60,650 bases of DNA from Branchiostoma floridae. Lineage: Eukaryota > Chordata > Leptocardii > Amphioxiformes > Branchiostomatidae. A model generated the notes under the pieces. That model was not told the origin of the DNA. It worked only from the letters and a program-made list of their open reading frames with translations, and ran no database searches. The first letter of the stretch is position 1. Each line of letters begins with the position of its first letter. The position numbers and the translations under genes were made by a program. The stretch is taken from contig NC_049996.1 in NCBI RefSeq assembly GCF_000003815.2, forward strand, positions 6,685,731-6,746,380. Direction: 5' to 3'. Below, one piece after another: positions 51,101-60,533 of the stretch.

Positions 51101-54100
51101 TAACACAAAGAGCGGTACAATATAAAGGGCATACTATCACACTTTTCAACAGGGTTATGTGTAGGATACATACCTAACTCAGGTGCACCTTCAAACAGTG
51201 ATCCTTTTTGGTGGGGCTTTCCAGCGTTGGCAACGTAAGCCGCCAGAATTTCTGATAGAAAAGAAATAATTATTTCAGATTTCCATTCATAATTCTAGTG
51301 ATAAATAATTGCCAAAACCATATCAACTCAAACTTTGAGGCAGAAAAGAAAATATTAACTTCTTAAACAACGAAGTACTATAAATAAAATGCGTTTGGTT
51401 TCTATCTAGTGTTATGAAAACTGACCAAATTGAGAAGGTCACAACTTAATCTATAACAAAGGCTGTGAACATACTAAACATAAATGGGACAGGTCAGGAA
51501 GAGTTGATTTGATTTATACAATCTCGGAGACATGTGTCCATGCGTCGTATGGCGCTTTGTAGGTGTTAGTATGTGTGCATGTTTGTAATCAGGCACTTCA
51601 CCAGCCATGTATACATCCATGTTTCCCATTTTAATATCTTGGCTTAACACCGTCCAGTAACCGTTAACCATTGTAAGTCTTGTGTAGTCACCTTAAAGTT
51701 TATGATTTTTCTTCATTTAGGCCATGTTGATTCGATTATATACTAGAATATATGTGTAGATGATATCCTCTGGGAGAAAAGTTTGCCAAAAAAAAGTTGC
51801 CTTCCTCATAAAATATACGTGGTCAGAAAGGTTGAGCAAATTACAAAATGCACAGAGCATGGTACACCGAACAATCCATTTCTCATTTATGTTCTTTCAC
51901 ATATTCTTTGACTTTGAAAATGCCTTTGCCGATGTGACATTAGTATTCGTTTTCCGATCTTTTTTTCAGTTTTTGGCACAGATTTGTCACATTGTAGCTG
52001 CTTTCTACGATCTACAGTAATTCCAGCGATCTACAGTAATTCCGGACGAAAATTCCAGCGCGCGCGGATGATGTCTATCTAATGAAATCAACATGGCCTT
52101 TAAAAGATAAATGTGACCTAAACCTCCGGAGAAAGAACCCCTGAGCCAATATGCTTCGGAAACTTACCGTCAGGGGAGGCAGTTGGTTCTATGCTGGGTG
52201 CTTCGGCTGTGCGGTGTGTGGAATGTACGAGGTTGTGAATGAAAGAACAAAATTCTATGTGTACATGATCGTGAATAGTTGCATGAGGTTGGGTAAATCC
52301 TGGATAACAAATTTCTTTGTACACAACCTATTCGACGTTTCGGTGGCCATGTCATAGATTCTTCGGTAGACTGGGATAGGGCCAAGATAACAGACAGAAA
52401 AGACAACAGCATCGCATTCGTTCGATTAGGGAGGCATTTAGAGACAAGAAAATCTACTCAGGAGAGTGGGTAAATACAGTCGTGTTTAGGACCGCATTCT
52501 TCACATTGCAGCAGCGACACCTAGCTGCAGTGCTCAGTAGAACCGGTCGTCAGTACTGTCACGAGGAAGGTGACAGACGGTCACCAAAACGACGGCTATA
52601 TTTTAAAAAAAACTTGGCTGTGTACTGAGAACTTTGTTATCCATTTAATCCACTTCTGTCAATCAATGTTTACAAATATACCATTTTTGTGCCTTAAACA
52701 ACGTAGAAAGTCCTTAAGATGATAATGATATTACCCATAGTTTGGATGAAGATGAAATGGAGAATGGTAAAAGTAAGGCTTATGATTACAGAAATGTGGT
52801 ACTAGATAGCAATAATGTTTGTACTAATTTTTAGGAACACGAGAGGTAATGATGTAAACAGCTTATACCTTCTGGGCTTGGGCCGGCGACGTACAAATCG
52901 TCTGTTTCTGGAGGTGGAGGTGGTGGTTTCACTGGAGAAATAAAGACGAAAAATCATCACATGGCTCTTAACTATTGCATTTATCAAATCTGGAGATTGT
53001 TTCAAAACATTTTGATCGTTCGAAAAAATCTTCAGCTTTTTCGGACAATTTCGATTTTTGAATTTTCTTAAAAAGGCCTGACGATCCCAACTGGGGATCA
53101 TACGATCCTGACAGTGGCATGGAAGCTTTTCACAAGCTATAAAAGGTTAGAAGTGACTGTCCAAAGTGCAATATTTAGTTTAAAAAATAATCTAGGCGAT
53201 GTTTTAGACAATTCTTACCCTCCTGGTGTGTGTAGGTGATTCTATCCTTCAGGCGCTCAGCCAGGTAGTCAAACTCGATGTTCTGTCCCGGCATCTTCCG
53301 CTTGCCCCCGGCGATGATGTCCCCGTCCCCTGCGGCTGGCTGCTCCACCCTCTTCAGAATTTCCTTGTACTCCTCGTGAGCCTTCAGGTAGTCCCAGGCT
53401 CCACACTGGGAAATATAGGAAGTTGCGTTACACAATTTTCATTGTAGTTTTGTATCGGCCATAAGCAAACTATCAGTACTGGAATGGAATTGTCAGTAGC
53501 TGTAAGACAATATTGATCTGCTGCTGATCAGTAACTGTTGTAGTGTCTACTAATTATTCACGAAATATGCAAATTTCCAGTATCAAATCAAAGGCAGATC
53601 AGTAGTTCATTCAGATCAAGGAGACTGTAGGAAAGCCAGTAGCAGATCAGTAGTGGATCAGTATTAAATCAGCACGGGATCAGAAGTCAACACAGGGACA
53701 CAGTTGCTATAACTCCCAGAGTACATCCGGTGTATCTGACCATCGCTGGCTCTGATGCCATTCTGCATACTGGTACTGTCAATGTAATGTGAATCTCTTA
53801 TACGTGATTCATGGCATTGCTACCGACATGCTACCGTTCCCTAGACAAAGTGGACAACAATCCACTGCCCCTACGACTTCACAACGGCTACGGGCTCCCC
53901 TACCTACCATTGCACAGTATGTTAGAATGGGAATAGTCATACCTGTAGATAGATGTCCACTTTATCCACGTCTTTCCTGATGTCGTCCGGTGAGAAGTAT
54001 TTAGCGGAGTCGTCCGCTGCTCCTGAGGGGAAGGCGCTGTCGTCCCGCTCCAACACCTGCTGGCGGTCCTCATACTCCGCGTACTCCGCAAACAGCTTGT

Positions 54101-57100
54101 TCAGTCGGTCTTCATCCGAGAACTTCTCTTTAAACCTATGTCAATCAATCAATCAATCACTGATTAGTCAACTAATCAATTAATACATCTATCTCCGGAG
54201 AGGAATTCACTGTCGTCCCGCTCCAGCACCTGCTGCTGGTCCTCATACTCCGCGTACTCCGCAAACAGCTTGTTCAGTCGGTCTTCATCGGAGAACTTCT
54301 CCTTAAACCTGGACGTATATGAATCGATCAATGAATCAATAAGCCACCAAGACTTAAAATAAGTCGCTTGCTGGCAGATGTTTGCGCACCTTACCCGTGG
54401 GTGTTTTTGGCACACCTTTTGGCCGAAGACACTCAGTGGGCGTCGCTCCACCGTCATTAGGTACATGTATCGTACAAAGCGCATTTTTCAAGGACACGGC
54501 GTTAGGGTATTGTCTGTATATTTCTGATTGCCTGAACCAAAGAGTAACAACGGTAAGAAAACAGCACTGTTCATGTACAGTACTGTGAAGCTTTGGAATG
54601 ACCTGCCAACTATTGGACACTAATGACTGTCAATGGGTATAAAGTGACCATATACATAGTGAAAGACGAATGGACTTCAGGCGTTTGATGTGTAATTTGC
54701 AATTATTACTGACCTTGCAATTGTTTTATCTGTGCACAAATCATTGTTTATGTCTATTTGTATGTAAGAGCCCCTCCCTTGGGGGTTTAAAGGTGTCACA
54801 ACTTTAGCTAAAGTATTATCGCATCGTAGTAACTAACCTTGGGGTAACACACTTGCTTCATAAAGAGTTTCCTTACCTTCCAGATTTTGACGGATGGACG
54901 TGGTAGACTCGCACACAGAACCCTTCGGTCGGCTCGAACTTGTTCATGATACAGTTGACCTTCAGGTCCTTCTGGTAAGCCCATGGGACCTGTGCCTTGT
55001 TCATGCCCTTCGTGTCCCCGTACCCAAACAGCGACATGGCGTCCTTTGCAAGGGCAATGTCCACAACACTCTCTCCCCCCAGAGGTGTGCAGAAGAGGTC
55101 CAAGTCTGCTTTCTGGTAAAAAAAAAGATGTATAAAATTTCATCATAAATAATGAAGATAAACGTATTAAGTTTAAAAGTATATCAGTATAATTGTTAGC
55201 AAAAACAATAATTTTTTTAGCAGGTCAAGTAGTACTATGGTCAGTTAGGCGGATCCGACCGATGATAATGATGATGAATGAACTCCGTTTTTAGTGCCGG
55301 TCGCTAGGTGGCATTGCGGCAATTGAGTGAAGTCCCAAATGTGACTTAGATTGTATTCCCCTTCGTTTCACTTGTGTGAAGTCTACTGAATAAGTGAATC
55401 AGTGTCTCTTCTTTTTGGACTGCCTTTGTCCCTTACTTCACGTGGCATAATGTGAATATGTAAATGTAAATATAAAAAGGTGGTGATTTTCTGTATTTTG
55501 CGAAGAAAACGAATATTAATTGCCAAGGAGACAAAGGACAAAGGTTTGAGGAAAGCCTCACCTGCATGTCTTCTTTCGTGCCGAAGAGAGCAACGAGTCC
55601 CACATGGCAGCCACCCATATACACCAGGTAGGACACTCGGGCAAAACAGTTGCGAATACTCTGTGGAGAACATGTACATGAAATGTATGTCAAATGTTTA
55701 AAACATGTATCATATTTGCTAAATATAATATTTAAAAAGTTGCACAAAAGTATCAAACATTGCAACAAAAGACCATGTAATTGTACGTTTTGTTTATAAT
55801 TTCAAGACTTCGTTTCAGACCCACTTGTAAGTACTTCTTTTCACGTCAAATATTGATATTTGACACAACCCAAAGCTCACTTGGTAGGAGTAAAGCCACT
55901 AATGGTACTTCTCATGGACCATCCTGTATAAAGACTTCGTATGACGTGAAATATTGATATTTGACAGCATCCCAAACTCACCTGGGAGGAATAATGGTAC
56001 TTCTCATGGACCCCCTTATTAATGTTTCGTTTGACGTGAAATATTGATATTTTGAAACCATCCCTAACTCACCTGGTAGGAGCAAAAGTACTTCTCATGG
56101 ACCCTCCTGTAAAGACTTTGTTTCATGTGAAATATTGATCTTTGACACCACCCCTAGCCTCTGGTGTAACGACTTTGATTCACGTTAGGTATCTGTATTT
56201 GACACCAGCCCTATCTCACCTGGTAGGAGTAGTGGTACTAAGCAATCTCCTGGACTCTCCTGTCAAGACTTTGTTTCACGTGAAATATTGATATTTGACA
56301 CCACCCCTGGCCCAGCTCTTATAAGACTTCAATTTCCGTGAAATATTGATATTTGACACCACCCCTGGCCCAGCTCTTATAAGACTTCAATTTCCGTGAA
56401 ATATTGATATTTGACACCACCCCTGGCCCAGCTCTTATAAGACTTCAATTTCCGTGAAATATTGATATTTGACACCACCCCTGGCCCAGCTCTTATAAGA
56501 CTTCAATTTCCGTGAAATATTGATATTTGACACCACCCCTGGCCCAGCTCTTATAAGACTTCAATTTCCGTGAAATATTGATATTTGACACCACCCCTGG
56601 CCCAGCTCTTATAAGACTTCAATTTCCGTGAAATATTGATATTTGACACCACCCCTGGCCCAGCTCTTATAAGACTTCAATTTCCGTGAAATATTGATAT
56701 TTGACACCACCCCTGGCCCAGCTCTTATAATACTTCAATTTCCGTGAAATATTGATATTTGACACCACCCCTGGCCCAGCTCTTAAGACTTCAATTTCCG
56801 TGAAATATTGATATTTGACACCACCCCTGGCCCAGCTCTTATAAGACTTCAATTTCCGTGAAATATTGATATTTGACACCACCCCTGGCCCAGCTCTTAT
56901 AAGACTTCAATTTCCGTGAAATATTGATATTTGACACCACCCCTGGCCCAGCTCTTATAATACTTCAATTTCCGTGAAATATTGATATTTGACACCACCC
57001 CTGGTCCAGCTCTTAAGACTTCCATTTTCGTGAAATATTGATATTGACACCACCCTATCTCACCTGGTAGGAGTAATGGTACTTCTCCTGAACCCTCTTG

Positions 57101-58806
57101 ACCTCCAGCGCCAGTTTACACCACGGCCACGTCATCATGATGGCTATACGGGGAGGACCCTTCTCTGCAGGGCCTCGGGGACCGTTAGCCAGGATATCAT
57201 GTCTACGTGTTCAAACAGATACATTCATGAAAACCTTTAGCCTTTACAGCATAAATTTATTAATAGCTGATATTTTGTGAAAAACTTCTTTGGTACTCAA
57301 TCATGTTGACCCCAGTGAGGTCTTCACGCCTCGTTGACAATCGAAAAATCTTGAGATTTATTCCAAAAATCTTGAGATTTATTCCAAAAATCTTGAGATT
57401 TTGTGGCGAATCATGAGATGTTTCCAAACAATATTGAGATTATACGGATACCATGCACTGTATGGTTGTTTTTGTGAGTGTGTGAATGGCTTCATTAATC
57501 AAATTACTCTTTCGTTTTATGTTAAGTTTTTGAGGAAAATGCAATTTGCAAGATTGGAACAGATTTTAATCATTATTGCAATTTGTATGTCTACTTTCAG
57601 CAGCACTACTCTGCCCATTGTATATTGGCTAGTACGTCGTCTCTACGTGCATGAACATTGATACCATGAAAGACATTATAGATTACCTACGTAGATATGT
57701 TTCTTTGTTAGTATATGGATGAAATCTGTGGGCATTGTTCAGTTTATCAATTGCAAGATTACAGTATGAAAAATGGCGTCAACAATAGCTAAAGTTCTCA
57801 ATGTTTAATACAGTATGATAATAAATACTATAATAATAATAATAAATACAGCAAACGTCAATTTCTTCTATAGATAATGTTCTTGTTAAACCATTCAGTT
57901 AAGTATACCAAATGCTGTTTTGTTACTATAATGTTTTCCCAAGAAAGATTAAGGACTTACTTGTAGTTTAGTCGCACCATACTGACTGCTGACTGTGACC
58001 ATAACTTCCTTGCCTCATCACAGATGATGTCATACAGCTTGGCTTGTACGAACTTGTCGTCTCGTGTGTACTGTTTCTTTCCACGGCGGAAGTTAGCGTT
58101 GATCTGTGCGTACAGACGCTTACAGGCGACCTGTGTATGGAATGGTTCTACTGTCAGCAGTTTTTCAGCTTATTATATAATAGGGTATTAAAAACTGTTA
58201 TCATGCAGGCCTAAACCTCCATCGCTTCTTTGTCATTCCAAGATCTAAACCTAATCTATGTACAGTACCAATCCAACCCCCCAAAATACCTGTCGATTTC
58301 GACTGTAGAAAGACAGCTTCCTAAATGTATACACATTTGCTCTATTAACCCAAAGATACTATGCAGTACATGGCTACCATTTGTTTGTTTCTTTGTATAC
58401 TTTAGTAGTAGTATTGCATACCCGTTAAAACAGTCCTCATGGCGTAACACACCAGGTTTGTACTAAAGAGTTTTTCAATCCAATCACATCACGATCGGGA
58501 AGGGCCCCCACTCTTTTCGACCACATACTGTCGCCTTCTTCGGCATCATTGATTATCATTGAAAATTTGTGTTGGAAGAAAGTTTGGCATTGGCATACTA
58601 TGACTACTACTACCAACATAGATGAGCTTCCATGGTAATTTTAGAAAAGACATACACTGTATTTGACATACCTGTACCATCCGTGTTGCGTGCCCCTCCG
58701 TCCTGACCTCCTCCTCCTCTACCTTCTCGGCACTCCGTCGGGACCTGTCCTTACGGGATGTCCCCTTCACCCGCCAGGGTTTGGACGTCGGTGCTCCCTT
58801 TGTCAT
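40550..58806 (-). CDS. Large modular multi-exon gene with SEA domain and NLS cassette
   Basis: I assembled 22 coding exons by matching GT/AG junctions and phase: 58806-58672, 58130-57961, 57202-57064, 55660-55562, 55112-54877, 54135-53943, 53405-53219, 52931-52869, 52206-52168, 51251-51174, 50723-50556, 48683-48576, 47791-47621, 47073-46987, 46147-46133, 45152-45019, 44586-44522, 43750-43602, 42995-42945, 42549-42505 and 42135-40550 (with the stop). The listed exons sum to 3918 bases, i.e. 1305 residues plus stop, and each junction keeps frame. Residues 1-386 form a folded-looking region I do not recognise. Residues ~387-629 are short acidic/proline modules, ~630-745 a SEA domain, ~763-777 a basic NLS segment, and ~778-1305 a charged tail with WKSLRM repeats. 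No signal peptide or membrane helix is visible in these exons, although a missed exon could hold one. After 53219 every module begins and ends in phase 1. No family name is offered. Confidence is high that it is a real gene and moderate for each small exon. Confidence 0.85.
42505..42549 (-). CDS. Modular gene, NLS cassette exon (PKKKRKW)
   Basis: 45 bases, phase 1-1, acceptor gttgtctacag and donor gtaagtta, both strong. It encodes DPKKKRKWSVALSK, which contains a textbook monopartite nuclear localisation pattern (K-K-x-K class, as in SV40 T antigen). Its donor phase fits both the last exon (42135) and the downstream series (39967), placing it at a branch point between isoforms. Function in nuclear import is inferred from the motif only. 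Confidence 0.75.
42945..42995 (-). CDS. Modular gene, serine/proline cassette exon after SEA
   Basis: 51 bases, phase 1-1, acceptor ttctccttag and donor gtatgtca. It encodes PQSLSRPQSVAPSAEE, a flexible linker between the SEA domain and the basic exon. Skipping it keeps frame. Confidence 0.65.
43602..45152 (-). CDS. SEA domain module (three exons) of the modular gene
   Basis: Exons 45152-45019, 44586-44522 and 43750-43602 total 348 bases. The outer junctions are phase 1 and the two inner junctions are phase 0 and 2, so the domain is bounded as a shuffled 1-1 module. The peptide has the SEA landmarks: a LPGSLKLSGEFTEELADP strand followed by TSIEFMELA, a helix LEKQLSKELGDSF, VQITGFK, then KKGSVVAEFVVIM. 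In SEA domains GSVV-type sequences can self-cleave between G and S; the motif is intact here. SEA is normally extracellular or luminal near a membrane, yet no signal peptide or transmembrane segment is seen in the reconstructed chain. Confidence 0.8.
43850..44125 (+). mobile_element. Non-LTR retrotransposon tail inside an intron
   Basis: The frame from 43884 reads HNNLAKTILQGTVEGGRRRG, RQRKAWQDNIVEWTGLSLQE and ITLARDRRTWRHL. This is the familiar C-terminal tail of LINE polyproteins, followed by GGTAGGTAGGTA. It is 5'-truncated and antisense to the host gene. Confidence 0.75.
45343..45560. repeat. Long foldback with ~95-bp arms
   Basis: CCAACAGTGGCTGTTTTAAAGG through GACAGCACATCTTGGTCACGG is repeated in inverse as CCGTGACCAAGATGTGCTGTC through CCTTTAAAACAGTCCCTGTT, with a loop of ~45 bases. 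CAGACATCGAAAAT at the right arm resembles the Penelope-like terminus at 15.37 kb. Confidence 0.8.
46133..46147 (-). CDS. Modular gene, 15-base micro-exon (DSGSE)
   Basis: Acceptor attcttttcag, then ATTCTGGTTCGGAAG, then gtttgttc. Phase 1-1 and five codons long, reading DSGSE once the flanking base is added. The same acidic serine motif recurs as DSGES in the last exon. The splice signals are good but the call depends on phase and context. Confidence 0.45.
46696..46870. repeat. Compound microsatellite (CATA, CT, CA)
   Basis: (CATA)n at 46698-46738, then (CT)n and (CA)n runs to about 46865, inside an intron of the modular gene. Confidence 0.9.
46987..47073 (-). CDS. Modular gene, acidic/basic cassette exon
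   Basis: 87 bases, phase 1-1, acceptor gattgctag and donor gtttgtct. It encodes SVESEIEDEDDDEEYNK then PIKRMSTKKRQ: a strongly acidic half followed by a basic half. Disordered linker by composition. Confidence 0.65.
47621..47791 (-). CDS. Modular gene, PPK-repeat exon B
   Basis: 171 bases, phase 1-1, acceptor tggtgtgtag (weak) and donor gtatgagg. It begins EEESRLDLKMSRVSFKNRR and continues with TVASRASKIS and YLPPKDQVAIGADPEQFM. Its second half duplicates the previous exon, and the first half is extra basic sequence. The left boundary was chosen because it restores phase 1. Confidence 0.72.
48576..48683 (-). CDS. Modular gene, PPK-repeat exon A
   Basis: 108 bases, phase 1-1, acceptor gcttttacag and donor gtacgccc. 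It encodes TVTSRGTNRSRGSYK and then YMPPKEDVTMGDKPEKYV. It aligns without gaps over most of its length with the next exon (TVASRASK, YLPPKDQVAIGADPEQFM), so the two are diverged copies of one module of ~35 residues. Confidence 0.75.
48820..49095 (-). mobile_element. Second Penelope-like 3' end
   Basis: On the - strand, CGCCACCTACATCGGCTACATA, AGCAGAACTCCATTCAGAAG, GAGACATCGAAACG and GGTTGTGTGAAAGAATTC follow the same order as in the 15.26-15.43 kb element. It is more worn and its CUGANGA-equivalent is degraded. Confidence 0.55.
50556..50723 (-). CDS. Modular gene, cassette exon with RWRGIRQSI motif
   Basis: 168 bases, phase 1-1, acceptor cataaacag and donor gtataata. It encodes QEATEEFTEIAVRDPDLRRM, SSVKARQRWRGIRQSIFDYG and an acidic end (DDDEEL). 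The basic W-containing core resembles, loosely, the WKSLRM units in the last exon. There is no in-frame ATG, so a start-codon ORF search misses it. Confidence 0.7.
51174..51251 (-). CDS. Modular gene, cassette exon
   Basis: 78 bases, phase 1-1, acceptor tctatcag and donor gtatgtat. It encodes ILAAYVANAGKPHQKG then SLFEGAPEL. No recognisable motif. Confidence 0.6.
   Translation of the reverse strand, partial: KFWRLTLPTLESPTKKDHCLKVHLS
51720..52098. mobile_element. MITE family B in an intron (379 bp)
   Basis: GGCCATGTTGATTCGATTAT to ATGAAATCAACATGGCC; flanks TTTA on both sides if read as four bases. An internal GATCTACAGTAATTCC duplication sits near the right end. It lies between cassette exons 52168 and 51251. 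Confidence 0.75.
52168..52206 (-). CDS. Modular gene, 13-codon cassette exon
   Basis: 39 bases, phase 1-1, acceptor accgcacag and donor gtaagttt. It encodes EAPSIEPTASPD, a proline/serine-rich acidic linker. The splice sites are good but the coding part is too short to stand on its own. The call depends on the phase and its place in the series. Confidence 0.55.
52869..52931 (-). CDS. Modular gene, proline cassette exon
   Basis: 63 bases, phase 1-1, acceptor tttctccag and donor gtataag. It encodes KPPPPPPETDDLYVAGPSPE. The polyproline run is a plausible SH3 or EVH1 ligand type, but that is inference. It can be skipped without breaking frame. Confidence 0.7.
53219..53405 (-). CDS. Modular gene, exon 7 (last exon of the N-terminal block)
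   Basis: 187 bases, phase 0 in and 1 out, acceptor atttcccag and donor gtaagaat. It encodes CGAWDYLKAHEEYKEIL, then GKRKMPGQNIEFDYLAERL, ending DRITYTHQE. It marks a switch: from its 3' end onward every module begins and ends in phase 1. Confidence 0.82.
53530..53690. repeat. Degenerate GATCAGTA-type repeat
   Basis: GATCAGTA and close variants recur at least seven times in 160 bases without strict period. Confidence 0.55.
53943..54135 (-). CDS. Modular gene, exon 6
   Basis: 193 bases, phase 2 in and 0 out, acceptor ttgacatag and donor gtatgac. It encodes FKEKFSDEDRLNKLFAEY, an acidic helical stretch, then YFSPDDIRKDVDKVDIYLQ. Charged heptad-like spacing suggests amphipathic helices. A truncated copy lies about 60 bases upstream in transcript order. 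Confidence 0.82.
54193..54308 (-). pseudogene. Partial tandem duplicate of exon 6 (possible poison exon)
   Basis: About 116 bases closely matching the first part of the exon at 53943-54135, with roughly ten substitutions and the acceptor (cgtccag) and entry phase kept. Similarity stops after TCCGGAG, and the copy then reads DRCIN and hits TAA at 54176-54178. The second half of the exon and its donor are missing. Used in place of exon 6 it would truncate the protein, so it is either a dead copy or a regulated terminal/poison exon. Confidence 0.6.
54395..54480 (-). mobile_element. Fragment of the second SINE family
   Basis: CACTCAGTGGGCGTCGCTCCACCGT (read on +) matches the body of the element at 15.5 kb. 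Confidence 0.45.
54490..54800 (+). mobile_element. LINE C-terminal fragment in an intron
   Basis: Frame reading ALFMYSTVKLWNDLPTIGH matches the WN-LP end of non-LTR reverse transcriptases, followed by a 3' tail. Confidence 0.5.
54877..55112 (-). CDS. Modular gene, exon 5
   Basis: 236 bases, phase 0 in and 2 out, acceptor tttttttaccag and donor gtaagg. It encodes KADLDLFCTPLGGESVVD, then LFGYGDTKGMNKAQVPW, and ends EGFCVRVYHVHPSKSG. This is the most conserved-looking part of the protein, with aromatic-rich, glycine-containing turns, but I do not recognise the fold. Confidence 0.85.
55562..55660 (-). CDS. Modular gene, exon 4
   Basis: 99 bases (33 codons), phase 0 at both ends, acceptor ttctccacag and donor gtgaggc. 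It encodes SIRNCFARVSYLVYMGG followed by CHVGLVALFGTKEDMQ. It contains a short hydrophobic run (VGLVALF) that looks like a buried strand rather than a membrane span. No family recognised. Confidence 0.82.
55800..57060. repeat. 58-bp minisatellite with exon-derived decoy units
   Basis: From about 56281 to 57040 some 13 units of 58 bp (GACTTCAATTTCCGTGAAAT, then GACACCACCCCTGGCCCAGC) are nearly identical; two lack two bases. From 55800 to 56280 the units are longer and diverged. Four of these contain CACCTGGTAGGAG-like sequence and ACTTCTCATGGACC, copies of the 3' end and donor of exon 57064-57202. Confidence 0.9.
57064..57202 (-). CDS. Modular gene, exon 3
   Basis: 139 bases, phase 2 in and 0 out, acceptor cacgtag and donor gtgagatagg. 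The peptide runs KHDILANGPRG to VQEKYHYSYQ and includes MMTWPWCKLALEV. Its 3' end and donor are the apparent source of several decoy copies inside the repeat array immediately downstream (55.8-57.06 kb). Confidence 0.8.
57355..57420. repeat. Short tandem repeat (AAAATCTTGAGATTTATTCC)
   Basis: Three copies of a ~24-base unit in the intron. Confidence 0.7.
57961..58130 (-). CDS. Modular gene, exon 2 of the N-terminal domain
   Basis: 170 bases, phase 0 in and 2 out, between ccatacacag and gtaagtcc. It encodes VACKRLYAQINANFRRGK and continues to LWSQSAVSMVRLNYK. The alternation of charged and hydrophobic residues suggests helices. Together with the next five exons it forms a ~340-residue block that I do not recognise. 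Confidence 0.8.
58672..58806 (-). CDS. Modular gene, exon 1 (start codon)
   Basis: Forty-five codons begin at ATG 58806 (MTKGAPTSKPWRVKG) and end in phase 0 at ATGGTACAG before gtatgtc. The peptide is strongly basic, then acidic (a VEEEEV stretch), with no hydrophobic core, so it is not a signal peptide. No in-frame ATG was seen between the upstream acceptor near 58845 and this one, which supports the start. Confidence 0.8.
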
Positions 58807-58859
58807 GGTTTCTTATGGGATCAGGAGGACACACCGTACACCACTGGAGCAAAGAAGTT

Positions 58860-60533
58860 GTAAGTTGTGTGACTTAGATAAGGTTATAGGGCGAAGCTCA
58901 TTTGATTGTAGATTACAGTATGCACACTAACGATAGAAATGCATGGTTAAAATTTCTTTCAAAATTTAAAGCTTGTTAGAGAACTGAACAGGTAATATGT
59001 TAAAATTTTCTTAAGAATTAAAGCTTATACCATTTCCATTACGAAAGGCTCCGCGGAGGGGGGGGGGGGTATCCAGTTACTGGATTATAGATATTTCATT
59101 CTTAATCTGTAATGAATTTTTTTATTGATGATTTTGTATTCATGATAATGTGATTCTTTAGAAAATGACACCGGTTTAGCCCTCCTTTAAAGACATAAAG
59201 TTAACAGGTGGTCCTACTAAGGTAAACATCGACATGACCTAGTGTAACTAATCTATCGAGAATGTTCTCCCCTTTTCTACACATCTAGAAACTGTTTTGA
59301 AATAACAAGAACGTAATTTTGTAAAATCAAACTTTGTTGGTGAATTCTACATACGGTAGGTTGTCAAAGTAGATAATTGCTATTAATTGTCACTTTATGT
59401 ACTTGCCACACACTTTGTATAAATACAGGCTTGGTATGCTACGGTCTATAAGTACAGGGTGCTATGACCTATGTGGTTTCAGCACCTGCGCCTTGGGCAC
59501 ATTGTCTGTAACATGGCACGCCTTTTGCCATAGTGAGTGAGGTTGTGTGCCAACCAAAATAAATGAACATCTATCTATTGTACATTTAGGTTTAGGTCAT
59601 GGTCACTGGTGCATTGTATGCTTAGTCTAGTAATGTGCAGGTTCAACTTCTCTCAATTCGAAAGGCGGCTGGAAATGATCTCATTTAGTACGAAATATGA
59701 ACTTTTTGTCCTACACAAAAACCGACAAATAGCAAACTTATCTTGCTTGTATGTTATTGAAAGTAATAATTATGCCATTGCCACAGTCAACAATAAAATG
59801 GCTTCAATGAAAATGTACCTATATTGAAAGGCACTGAAATTAAAATTTAGGCAACCAGCACGCTAAAGAACCTGTAATTAATTCCAATGCAGAAAGACAC
59901 TTAGAAACAGACTACATATATTAGTGTTACCTGAGTATGCGATAAGACAATAATATTCTTCCTGAGCATTGTCGATTGTTGATTCGTTTGCTTATATGGT
60001 ATTGCACCAAAGCATATTCATCCGTTGATTTTAGATGTATAAAATTTGAGACCGGCTTGTGTAATGATTTCACTAATTACCAACTATAAATGATTACACA
60101 CTACAGTTTTAAAAAAGAGATATACAAAAAAATCAAGCATGAAAACGCTTAACAGTCGCTGTTGTTGTGACAAAATAAACGGAAGAAAAAGTAAACAGCC
60201 CTTTTGTAAACGTGTAACGTAAGATGCTACAAGCTATGCGTTCTTTACGATACAAATTGCTACATGATGTTTTCAATGTTTGAACTGAACCTACAAACAG
60301 CGAAGCGAGCGTGACTATGTGATTCACCCCTCTATAATAAAAACATACGTTTATAAAGCTAGTAGATAACATTGTTCATGAGTAGGCTTGATAAATAACT
60401 TGACTATTTCCCGTCTGTTTTGTAACTTACCAAAATGGCATACGCTTACGCAAAATGGCGGTGTAAATAAGAGACATACTTATGATGTGAAGCATTAGAA
60501 TAGACTTTAAAGAAATAAAGAAGTGCACTTACC
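58860..60533. other. Probable first intron of the modular gene
   Basis: AT-rich, with a G run at 59058-59068. No coding exon seen between the candidate leader exon and exon 1. Confidence 0.45.

Noticed and set aside
56667-56882. 71-codon frame with VKYQYFTEIEVL repeats
   Set aside because: Read-through of the 58-bp minisatellite.
56281-57040. CRISPR-like regular array
   Set aside because: Units are contiguous with no unique spacers, and the genome is eukaryotic; it is a minisatellite.
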